From Oligoflexia bacterium (lineage in GTDB: Bacteria > Bdellovibrionota > UBA1018), in NCBI GenBank assembly GCA_025352185.1, contig JANXTV010000527.1, positions 1-9,945 of the forward strand: DNA of 9,945 nt, given 5' to 3'. Shown here in pieces: positions 1 through 5,587 of the stretch (the stretch's first letter is position 1; each line of letters opens with the position of its first letter). The notes under the pieces are model-generated. The model was not told the DNA's origin and searched no databases. It worked only from the letters and a program-made list of their open reading frames with translations. A program made the translations under genes and the position numbers.

Positions 1-1
1 G

Positions 2-64
2 GAGGAGTTTCGTCGAGGTGTTGCTCATATAACGGGAGTGTACGGGAAGCGCGAAAAGGGGTAA
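2..64 (+). CDS. C-terminal tail of an unidentified upstream gene (partial)
   Basis: The frame starting at base 2 is open from the window edge to a TAA at 62-64 and encodes EEFRRGVAHITGVYGKREKG. It stops 12 bases before the hemW start, the spacing expected for a gene just upstream in the same operon. The piece is too short to name. A second frame (from base 3) stops at 30-32 and could instead be the true end of the upstream gene, so the frame assignment is tentative. The left edge is cut by the window. Confidence 0.35.
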   Translation, partial: EEFRRGVAHITGVYGKREKG

Positions 65-73
65 ACCCCTCGC
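51..73 (+). other. Hairpin between the upstream gene and hemW
   Basis: AGGGG (57-61) pairs perfectly with CCCCT (66-70) around a TAAA loop. The outer GCG (51-53) can also pair with CGC (71-73), leaving AAA as a bulge. The loop contains the candidate stop codon of the upstream frame. The left arm contains the only purine-rich stretch (AAAAGGGG) that could serve as a ribosome binding site for hemW, so the fold might limit hemW initiation. There is no T tract, so it is not an intrinsic terminator. Confidence 0.4.
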
Positions 74-76
74 AAG

Positions 77-1207
77 ATGCGGTCGCTTTATGTTCATTTT
101 CCGTTTTGTGAGTCGAAGTGCCACTACTGCGACTTTTACTCCATCGGCGCTGAACGTACGGGTGAAACCGACCCACTCCTGTTTGAGGGTGCTCTCCAGG
201 CCGAATGCCGTCAGTGGACTACCGCCCTCGGGAACCCCGAAACCGAATTGGGCCAGTTCGACACGATCTTTTTCGGCGGCGGAACACCGAGTATGACGCC
301 GCCCGAATCCATGCTGCGCGCGCTCGCACCGCTCGATCTCCCGAAACGGGTGAACGACCGCACCGAATGGACGATGGAAGCGAATCCGTCGTCGGTCGAC
401 CGGAAGCGCCTCGAAGAATACCGAGCTCTCGGCGTAAACCGGATTTCGATGGGCGTCCAAGCGTTGCGACCCGATCTCCTCCTCGCCCTCGGCCGCGTCC
501 ATTCACGGGACGCCGCCTTCCGGGCACTCGACGCGATCTTCGAAGCGGGAATTACGAACGTTTCGGTCGATCTCCTCTGCGGAGTTCCGAATCAGCAGGT
601 CGCGGACGTCGAGCGCGCGATGGAAGAACTCATCCGGTACCCGATCACTCACCTCTCGTGCTACCTCCTCACGCTGCCGAAGACGCACCGAATGTTTAAG
701 GACCTTCCGAATGAGGACGAGCAGCTTGCGCATTTACTGGCGATCGATCGATTCATGACCAGTCAGGGATTCGAACACTACGAAATTTCGAACTTCGCGC
801 GTCCCGGTTTCCGGGCTCGGCATAATCTCGCGTACTGGACCGGAAAATCGTACCTCGGGCTCGGACCTTCCGCGCACTCCTTCGATGCGGAAGAATCCCG
901 CCGGTGGAAAAACTTCTCTTCGCTCCATAAGTACGCCGAGAAACTAAAAAAGAATGAATCGGTTCAGGAGTGGGAAGAAGTCCTCACCGCCGACCAGCGG
1001 GACCTCGAGAAGTGGATGCTCGCCCTGCGACTCTCCGACGGATTCCCGCGGACCTGGGTCGAGGACGAGGCTCGCGAGGGAAAATCGGCGGGACTCGTTC
1101 GCGCCGGGCTCCTCGAAAAACATCCCGAACACGAGGATCGACTTCGGCTCACCGCCCGCGGTTTCGCGCTGTCGGATCAGGTGATTACAACGCTCGCGAC
1201 GGCGTAA
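77..1207 (+). CDS. hemW: HemW, radical SAM heme chaperone (HemN-like)
   Basis: This is a 376-residue radical SAM protein. The Fe-S cluster motif is C11-x3-C15-x2-C18 followed by Asp-Phe (CDF). Oxygen-independent coproporphyrinogen oxidase HemN has a fourth cysteine (CxC) there, so the CDF form points to HemW. GGGTPS (67-72) is the usual glycine-rich SAM-binding motif, and the C-terminal third resembles the HemN C-terminal domain. HemW proteins bind heme and are implicated in delivering it to target proteins such as respiratory enzymes; many are annotated as coproporphyrinogen III oxidase by homology. Length is normal for the family. The ATG at 77 places the cysteine motif close to the N terminus as expected. 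The only ribosome-binding candidate is AAAAGGGG at 54-61, rather far upstream and inside a hairpin. The 3' end overlaps the convergent membrane-protein gene by 23 bp. Confidence 0.93.
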   Translation: MRSLYVHFPFCESKCHYCDFYSIGAERTGETDPLLFEGALQAECRQWTTALGNPETELGQFDTIFFGGGTPSMTPPESMLRALAPLDLPKRVNDRTEWTMEANPSSVDRKRLEEYRALGVNRISMGVQALRPDLLLALGRVHSRDAAFRALDAIFEAGITNVSVDLLCGVPNQQVADVERAMEELIRYPITHLSCYLLTLPKTHRMFKDLPNEDEQLAHLLAIDRFMTSQGFEHYEISNFARPGFRARHNLAYWTGKSYLGLGPSAHSFDAEESRRWKNFSSLHKYAEKLKKNESVQEWEEVLTADQRDLEKWMLALRLSDGFPRTWVEDEAREGKSAGLVRAGLLEKHPEHEDRLRLTARGFALSDQVITTLATA

Positions 1208-1943
1208 CCGCCATCCCTCGGAATAGAATAACGAGCGCGAGGGCGGCGGCGAGGTGTTTCAAGGAGTGCCCACTCACGGAGTCGCCCAGTGCCGCGAAAA
1301 TCTGGAAATCGTGCGCTTCGAAGATTTTCGCGAAAATATAGAATACGATCCCGAGAAAAATCGGGCCCTTCTTTAATTTTCCACCGGGGATAAAAAGTAA
1401 AAGCATCGCCGAAAAGAAAAGGGCGCCGAACTGGAGCGAAATATACGGAACGGTAGAACCGCCGCCGTAATAAATATTCCAGACGGTAATCGGGCCGAGC
1501 ATGGATAAGATGACGCCAACGATCCGGCCGAATTTTAAGGCCACGCGGTCCGCAATTACCATCCCGACGAAGCTCCCGAATCCGACACTCATCGGCACCT
1601 GATCCCAAAAAAGCCGAGTCGGGGTCGTCTCCCAGTGAAAGTAAGACGACCCGAACGCCGTGCCGACGAGCGCCGCCAGAAAAATCGTCGCCGAAAATCG
1701 AAGTTCCTTCGGAACGCGATTTAGGTTTCGTAAACCGTATATTCCCACGAAGAGAAAGCCGAAGTTAGTAATGACATTCCCGAAATTCGGAATACCTAAA
1801 ACCGTTCGTTCATCCGCAAAATGGGCCGCATAAGTTATCGGATCAAAACTGAGTTTTTCGCGAAATAAAAAAAGTCCGAGCGCCGTAATGACGACGAGAA
1901 TCGTGAATCGGGACCAGAGTGAAGGCCGGAAGAGGGTTGACAC
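1185..1943 (-). CDS. Ceramidase-like (CREST superfamily) integral membrane protein
   Basis: This 252-residue protein has about seven hydrophobic segments (roughly 13-27, 55-72, 82-102, 115-131, 139-155, 166-186, 193-208, with a further one near 228-244). It carries the signature of the CREST membrane hydrolases (alkaline ceramidase, PAQR receptors, Per1): S99-x3-H103 (SSYFH), D114 in WDQVPM, and H226-x3-H230 (HSLKH). In characterised relatives these residues bind zinc and catalyse amide hydrolysis in the membrane. The substrate here is unknown; a lipid amide is the family-based guess. The N-terminal segment ADERTVLGIPNFGNVITN resembles bacterial members of this family. The GTG at 1943 is effectively the only start: an in-frame TAG lies two codons upstream, and no other start codon follows for a long way. 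No Shine-Dalgarno sequence precedes it. The gene lies 50 bases downstream of the secretin-domain gene on the same strand but appears to have its own promoter. Confidence 0.8.
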   Translation of the reverse strand: MSTLFRPSLWSRFTILVVITALGLFLFREKLSFDPITYAAHFADERTVLGIPNFGNVITNFGFLFVGIYGLRNLNRVPKELRFSATIFLAALVGTAFGSSYFHWETTPTRLFWDQVPMSVGFGSFVGMVIADRVALKFGRIVGVILSMLGPITVWNIYYGGGSTVPYISLQFGALFFSAMLLLFIPGGKLKKGPIFLGIVFYIFAKIFEAHDFQIFAALGDSVSGHSLKHLAAALALVILFRGMAVTPSRAL

Positions 1944-1958
1944 ACGCTAAGTATATCA
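1943..1958 (-). promoter_or_regulatory. Extended -10 promoter placing +1 on the GTG (leaderless start)
   Basis: Read on the minus strand, TGA-TATACT runs from 1958 to 1950: an extended -10 (TG, one base, then TATACT, five of six consensus bases). If its last base is taken as -7, then +1 falls on 1943, the G of the GTG start codon. No ribosome binding site precedes the GTG. No convincing -35 is seen at 16-18 bases, which is tolerated by extended -10 promoters. A leaderless transcript is inferred. Confidence 0.5.
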
Positions 1959-1968
1959 CACCGGAGCC

Positions 1969-1992
1969 GGCGTTTCGCCTTCGTCCGGACGA
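1969..1992. repeat. 12-bp palindrome next to a small hairpin
   Basis: TCGTCCGGACGA (1981-1992) is a perfect 12-bp palindrome ending one base from the stop codon of the secretin-domain gene. Beside it, GGCG (1969-1972) and CGCC (1976-1979) form a 4-bp stem with a TTT loop. The palindrome lies about 38-49 bases upstream of the inferred transcription start of the membrane-protein gene, where an activator or repressor could bind. There is no T tract, so a terminator role for the upstream gene is poorly supported. Confidence 0.35.
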
Positions 1993-1993
1993 C

Positions 1994-2692
1994 TTAATCC
2001 GCCTTGCGCCCCGACTTAGCGTCCGCAGGTGGAGGCCCGCCGTGGGAAGGACCCCCTTCGGAAGGAGCGTTCCGCATTCTCGCTTGCCCATCTTTTTCCT
2101 GCTTTTCCCAATGGGCTTTTATTGCGGGCGTAACCTTCACGTCCATCTCGCGGATGATCGTATAGAGTTTCTTTAAGTTCGGCGCAGTGTCGGTGATGAG
2201 TACACTCCCCGTGAGCACATCGGGAATGATCCGAGAATTCGCCGGCATAAAAGAACGAGAGTTTCGAGCAACGTGCTCGACGATTTCCGCGTTCGTCGCC
2301 TGGTACTTCATCGTGTACAGGTCCCACGTATCCGGAAGAACGGGCGCAGTATGGTTATCGCACTTCACGTACGGAATTGCTTGGTCCCGAGCATCCCGCT
2401 GACGAAGGATCGAAAAAGTCCCATCCGTGAGTTTCATCCGCGAATACCCCGACGCGTTTAAAGCGTACGTGAAAAGGATTTCCGCGTTCTCGGCCGTGAA
2501 ATCGAGATTTTTCGTGGCCACCATATTTTCCTTCAGGGTCGACTCGAAAATGTATTTCTGTCCCGTCAGTTCCGAAACCGCCTTCGCACACGCGGAGAGG
2601 TCGGGACACTTTTCGGTAAAATTTGCGGCCGAAGCCGTTCCGGAAATCAGGACGAGCAGGGGGCTCAAAACACGGGTAAAGGATCGGGTCAC
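1994..2692 (-). CDS. Exported protein with secretin N0/N1 domains, no pore domain
   Basis: From the GTG at 2692 this is a 232-residue protein with a good Sec signal peptide (residues 1-22, MTRSFTRVL...GTASA, cut before ANF). Residues about 25-105 resemble the N0 (STN-like) domain at the start of secretins and TonB-type receptors, with a likely disulfide pair C29/C35. Residues about 123-185 (YTMKYQATNAEIVEHVA...DTAPNLKKLYTIIREMD) match the secretin N1 (Secretin_N) pattern of GspD/PilQ proteins. The beta-barrel secretin domain that would follow is absent. Instead there is a 45-residue low-complexity tail rich in Gly, Pro, Lys and Arg, ending in a normal TAA. A longer form starting at the GTG at 2740 is possible, but it lacks a nearby ribosome binding site and gives an unusually long n-region; AGAGAG lies 8 bases before the 2692 GTG. 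The function is unknown; a scaffold or partner in a periplasmic secretion or pilus complex is a guess. No secretion genes are adjacent. Confidence 0.7.
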   Translation of the reverse strand: MTRSFTRVLSPLLVLISGTASAANFTEKCPDLSACAKAVSELTGQKYIFESTLKENMVATKNLDFTAENAEILFTYALNASGYSRMKLTDGTFSILRQRDARDQAIPYVKCDNHTAPVLPDTWDLYTMKYQATNAEIVEHVARNSRSFMPANSRIIPDVLTGSVLITDTAPNLKKLYTIIREMDVKVTPAIKAHWEKQEKDGQARMRNAPSEGGPSHGGPPPADAKSGRKAD

Positions 2693-2835
2693 GGCGTACG
2701 CTCTCTTTCGAAATGAGGTTGTTAAGTTCAGGATAAACACGAGCCGAGCCCGTGTCTCCCTGCTCCTTCACTTGGGCCGGGGCGGCTAAAAGTTGCGAAT
2801 CGGGCTCGAGGTCCGAAATCATTCATAAAACTCTC

Positions 2836-2880
2836 GTCAAATCGATTTTATGCGTTTCTAGAGACACTCTCCGATTTGAC
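2836..2880. repeat. Perfect 9-bp inverted repeat in the divergent control region
   Basis: GTCAAATCG (2836-2844) is the exact reverse complement of CGATTTGAC (2872-2880), with 27 bases between. The right arm contains most of a perfect TTGACA -35 element pointing toward grpE. The left arm contains TTGACG pointing toward the secretin-domain gene. A near-palindrome, GTTTCTAGAGAC (2854-2865), sits almost at the centre. The arrangement suits either an operator or a pair of divergent -35 elements. It is not a CIRCE (HrcA) element. Confidence 0.5.
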
Positions 2881-2903
2881 ACCCGCCCGTTTGACTCCAT
2901 CTT
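2876..2903 (+). promoter_or_regulatory. Candidate grpE promoter (perfect -35, weak -10)
   Basis: TTGACA at 2876-2881 is followed after 16 bases by CATCTT (2898-2903), a poor -10. The same TTGACA-N16-CA(A/T)CTT arrangement recurs before dnaK. The -35 overlaps the right arm of the 9-bp inverted repeat. No sigma-32-like heat-shock pair (CTTGAA with CCCCAT) was seen. Promoter assignment is inferred from motif and position only. Confidence 0.35.
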
Positions 2904-2934
2904 TCGGGTACGACCTGAAACCGAAGGAGAGTCC

Positions 2935-3462
2935 GTGAGCAGTGAATCCGCCCCGACCGAAAATACCGCCCCGACGCCCAATAGTAATGACGCTTCGCCG
3001 CTTGAGCTGGCCGAGAAGCGCATCGCCGAACTTGAAACGGCCATTAAAGAAGAGAAGAACAAGTACCTCTATCTCTACGCCGATTTCGATAACTTTAAGA
3101 AGCGCGCCATTAAGGAGCGTTCCGAGCTGATGAAGTACGGCTGGGAAAATATCGCGCGGGATATCCTCGGCGTGATCGATAATTTAGAACGTGCGGTCGA
3201 ACACATGCCCGCTACGACGGACGCAAATCTAAAGACGGGCATCGAGATGACCGTGTCCCAGTTTAGAGCCGTGCTTGAAAAGCAAGGGGTGGCTCTGATC
3301 GCAAGCGACGCCGCCATTTTTAATCCCGAGTTTCACGAAGCCATGGGCCAGGAGCCTTCTCCTCTCCCGTCTGGATCGATCACGAAAACGCTCGTGAAGG
3401 GTTACACCTTAAATGGACGTCTTCTCCGACCGGCGAAAGTCGTGATGAGCGCCGGGGCCTAG
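2935..3462 (+). CDS. grpE: GrpE, nucleotide exchange factor for DnaK
   Basis: This 175-residue cytosolic protein releases ADP from DnaK and so resets its folding cycle. A Thr/Pro/Asn/Ser-rich disordered N terminus is followed by a long helical, coiled-coil dimer region (about residues 22-75, with YLYLYADFDNFKKRAIKE typical of GrpE). The C-terminal beta domain contains FNPEFHEAMGQ and ends in RLLRPAKVVMS, both family hallmarks. The GTG at 2935 was chosen because AAGGAG (2924-2929) stands 5 bases before it. The frame is open farther upstream to 2752, but that sequence is unrelated to GrpE. The length is slightly short of the E. coli protein but normal. It is first in the grpE-dnaK-dnaJ cluster. 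The stop codon lies in the centre of a palindrome. Confidence 0.96.
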   Translation: MSSESAPTENTAPTPNSNDASPLELAEKRIAELETAIKEEKNKYLYLYADFDNFKKRAIKERSELMKYGWENIARDILGVIDNLERAVEHMPATTDANLKTGIEMTVSQFRAVLEKQGVALIASDAAIFNPEFHEAMGQEPSPLPSGSITKTLVKGYTLNGRLLRPAKVVMSAGA

Positions 3463-3468
3463 GCCTCG
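3453..3468 (+). other. Hairpin around the grpE stop codon
   Basis: GGCCTAGGCC (3456-3465) is a perfect palindrome centred on the grpE TAG. As RNA it can fold into a 6-bp stem (3453-3458 with 3463-3468, one G-U pair) with a CUAG loop that contains the stop codon. There is no T tract, so it is unlikely to terminate transcription; it could affect termination of translation or mRNA ends between grpE and dnaK. Confidence 0.4.
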
Positions 3469-3483
3469 CGAGATTTCGCAGGT

Positions 3484-3511
3484 TTGACAATTCTTAGGAC
3501 GCTACCAACTT
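3484..3511 (+). promoter_or_regulatory. Candidate internal dnaK promoter
   Basis: In the 90-base gap between grpE and dnaK, TTGACA (3484-3489) is followed after 16 bases by CAACTT (3506-3511), the same layout as before grpE (TTGACA-N16-CATCTT). An alternative -10, TTAAAT (3512-3517), is closer to consensus but 22 bases away. A separate promoter would allow DnaK to be made in excess of GrpE, as is usual in cells. Inferred from motifs only. Confidence 0.35.
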
Positions 3512-3552
3512 TTAAATAGAACTTTTAGACAGAAGAAGAAGAGGTAAATGAT

Positions 3553-5490
3553 ATGGGAAAAATTATCGGAATCGACTTAGGCACCACGAACTCCTGCGTA
3601 TCCGTCATGGAAGGACCCGACGCGAAAGTGATCGCGAATAGTGAAGGGGGAAATACCACTCCTTCCGTCGTCGGCTTCGCCGCAAACGGAGATCGCCTCG
3701 TCGGACAGACGGCGAAACGCCAAGCCGTTACGAACCCGGAGAAGACCGTGTTCGAAGCGAAGCGCCTGATCGGACGTAAGTTTAACTCGAAGGAAACGAC
3801 CGACTTCGTCCGCCACGCTCCGTTTAAGGTGATGGAAGCGAAGAACGGCGACGCCTGGGTGAAAGTCGGCGATAAAGAATTCTCGCCCCAGGAAATCTCC
3901 GCGATTGTGCTTCAGAAGATGAAGCAAACCGCGGAAGATTATCTCGGTGAACCGGTCACCGAAGCCGTCATTACGGTTCCCGCCTACTTTAACGATGCCC
4001 AGCGCCAAGCCACGCGCGACGCCGGAAAAATTGCCGGACTCGACGTAAAACGAATCATTAACGAGCCGACGGCAGCCGCACTCGCGTACGGTCTGGATAA
4101 AAAAGGCCAGGACATTAAGGTCGCCGTGTTCGACTTAGGGGGCGGTACGTTCGACGTTTCGATCCTCGAAATGGGCGACGGCGTTTTCGAAGTAAAAGCG
4201 ACGAACGGGGACACGTTCCTCGGCGGCGGTAACTTCGACGCGAAAATTATCGAATGGCTCGTGACCGAGTTTAAAAAAGAATCCGGGATCGATCTCTCGA
4301 AAGATAAAATGGCGCTCCAACGCCTGAAAGAATCCGCCGAGAAAGCGAAACACGAACTTTCGTCGACGACTTCGACCGACATTAACCTTCCGTTTATCAC
4401 GGCGGATGCTTCGGGACCTAAACACCTGAACATCACCCTGACTCGCGCGAAACTCGAGTCGCTCGTCGAGGATCTGATCGCGAAACTCGCCGGTCCTTGC
4501 GAAACTTGCATTAAAGACTCCGGAATTTCGAAGTCCCAAATCGACGAAGTCATTCTCGTCGGCGGGATGACCCGGATGCCCCGAGTTCAGGCGCGCGTGA
4601 AGGAAATCTTCGGTAAAGAGCCAAGTAAGGGCGTGAACCCCGATGAAGTGGTCGCCGTTGGCGCTGCGATTCAGGGCGGTGTTTTGAAGGGCGACGTAAA
4701 AGACGTCCTCCTCCTCGACGTCACTCCACTCTCGCTCGGGATCGAAACCCTCGGTGGCGTTTCCACGAAACTCATCGAGAAAAATACGACGATTCCTTCG
4801 AAGAAGTCGCAAGTCTTCTCGACGGCCGGCGATAACCAAAGCGCGGTGACGATCCACGTTCTCCAAGGGGAACGCGAATTCGCCGAGCATAATAAATCAC
4901 TCGGACGTTTCGACCTCGTCGGAATCCCTCCCGCGGCTCGCGGTATCCCGCAGATCGAAGTGACTTTCGATATCGATGCGAACGGACTCGTCAGCGTTTC
5001 GGCTAAAGACCTCGGAACCGGTAAGGAGCAGTCGATTAAGATCACTCCTTCCTCCGGTCTGACGGATGCGGAAATTAAGCGCATGCAGGCTGAAGCCGAA
5101 GAGAATAAGGCCGAGGATGAGAAGCGTAAAGAAATCGTGAACGCGCGCAATACGCTCGACGGCCTCATCTACACGATCGAGAAGACGCTGAAGGATAGCG
5201 GCGATAAAGTTTCGGCTGAAGCGAAAACTTCCGTCGAGGCCGCCGTTGCCGATGCTCGGAAAGTGATCGACTCGAAAGACGTCGCCGAGCTCACGAAGGC
5301 AACCGAAGCCCTCACGTCGGCATCGAATAAGATGGCCGAAGAGATGTATAAGAACTCTTCTGCGAACGGCGCGAACGCAGCCGGACCCGACGCCGGAAAC
5401 GGTGCGGATGCCCACGCGGCAGGCGAAGAGAAGAAAACCGGAAAAGACGGTAAAGATGACGCCATCGATGCCGAGTTTAAAGAAGTATAA
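3553..5490 (+). CDS. dnaK: DnaK, Hsp70 molecular chaperone
   Basis: This 645-residue protein is a full-length Hsp70. The nucleotide-binding domain opens with IIGIDLGTTNSCV (phosphate 1 loop), includes VFDLGGGTFDVSIL (phosphate 2, about 195-208) and VILVGGMTRMP (about 334-344), and ends near residue 380. The interdomain linker DVLLLDVTPLSLGIET is intact. The substrate-binding beta domain and helical lid follow. The tail is rich in Asn, Ala, Gly, Lys and Asp, and ends in DAEFKEV, the usual bacterial DnaK terminus. It binds exposed hydrophobic peptides in an ATP-driven cycle with DnaJ and GrpE. The ATG at 3553 follows GAGG (3541-3544) by 8 bases; the ATG at 3548 is out of frame. Its codon use is strongly biased and shows a neighbour-dependent choice of T- or C-ending codons. 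A terminator follows the gene. Confidence 0.98.
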   Translation: MGKIIGIDLGTTNSCVSVMEGPDAKVIANSEGGNTTPSVVGFAANGDRLVGQTAKRQAVTNPEKTVFEAKRLIGRKFNSKETTDFVRHAPFKVMEAKNGDAWVKVGDKEFSPQEISAIVLQKMKQTAEDYLGEPVTEAVITVPAYFNDAQRQATRDAGKIAGLDVKRIINEPTAAALAYGLDKKGQDIKVAVFDLGGGTFDVSILEMGDGVFEVKATNGDTFLGGGNFDAKIIEWLVTEFKKESGIDLSKDKMALQRLKESAEKAKHELSSTTSTDINLPFITADASGPKHLNITLTRAKLESLVEDLIAKLAGPCETCIKDSGISKSQIDEVILVGGMTRMPRVQARVKEIFGKEPSKGVNPDEVVAVGAAIQGGVLKGDVKDVLLLDVTPLSLGIETLGGVSTKLIEKNTTIPSKKSQVFSTAGDNQSAVTIHVLQGEREFAEHNKSLGRFDLVGIPPAARGIPQIEVTFDIDANGLVSVSAKDLGTGKEQSIKITPSSGLTDAEIKRMQAEAEENKAEDEKRKEIVNARNTLDGLIYTIEKTLKDSGDKVSAEAKTSVEAAVADARKVIDSKDVAELTKATEALTSASNKMAEEMYKNSSANGANAAGPDAGNGADAHAAGEEKKTGKDGKDDAIDAEFKEV

Positions 5491-5512
5491 GCCCGTACCT
5501 TAACCACCTATT

Positions 5513-5558
5513 AAACCGCTCGGTCCTCCTTAATCGGAAAAAGGATCGGGCGGTTTTC
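5513..5558 (+). terminator. Intrinsic terminator after dnaK
   Basis: AAACCGCTCGGTCCT (5513-5527) pairs with AGGATCGGGCGGTTT (5542-5556) over 15 positions, two of them G-U. The loop is 14 bases, and the right arm ends in TTTT (5554-5557). It begins 22 bases after the dnaK stop codon. Its A and T flanks give a classic Rho-independent layout. It separates dnaK from dnaJ. Confidence 0.85.
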
Positions 5559-5568
5559 TAGTCACTAG
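5558..5568. repeat. CTAGT-C-ACTAG palindrome before dnaJ
   Basis: Two perfect 5-base arms flank one central base, immediately after the terminator T tract and 19 bases before the dnaJ ATG. It is short and may be chance, but it lies in the only space available for a dnaJ-specific control site. Confidence 0.2.
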
Positions 5569-5587
5569 CCTCCGCAGCTTGGACGCC

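Noticed and set aside
2693..2740. Earlier GTG (2740) for the secretin-domain protein
   Set aside because: Not excluded, but the nearest purine-rich site is about 15 bases away and the signal peptide becomes atypically long. The GTG at 2692 is preferred.
2752..2934. N-terminal extension of grpE
   Set aside because: The frame is open, but the extra 61 residues do not resemble GrpE, and a strong AAGGAG stands just before the GTG at 2935.
2741..3552. CIRCE (HrcA) operator or sigma-32 promoter for the chaperone genes
   Set aside because: I looked for TTAGCACTC-N9-GAGTGCTAA and for CTTGAA paired with CCCCAT and found neither upstream of grpE or dnaK.
4135..4890. 251-codon open frame on the minus strand inside dnaK
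   Set aside because: It is antisense to an unmistakable Hsp70 gene and yields an Arg/Phe-rich product without recognisable domains. Such long antisense frames are expected where third positions are rich in C and G. The same applies to 3984-4553, 4671-5168, 4897-5415 and 5609-6295 on the minus strand.
5579..5587. TTG start for dnaJ
   Set aside because: It adds three residues before the canonical MKKDYYDLLGV start and has no better ribosome binding site.
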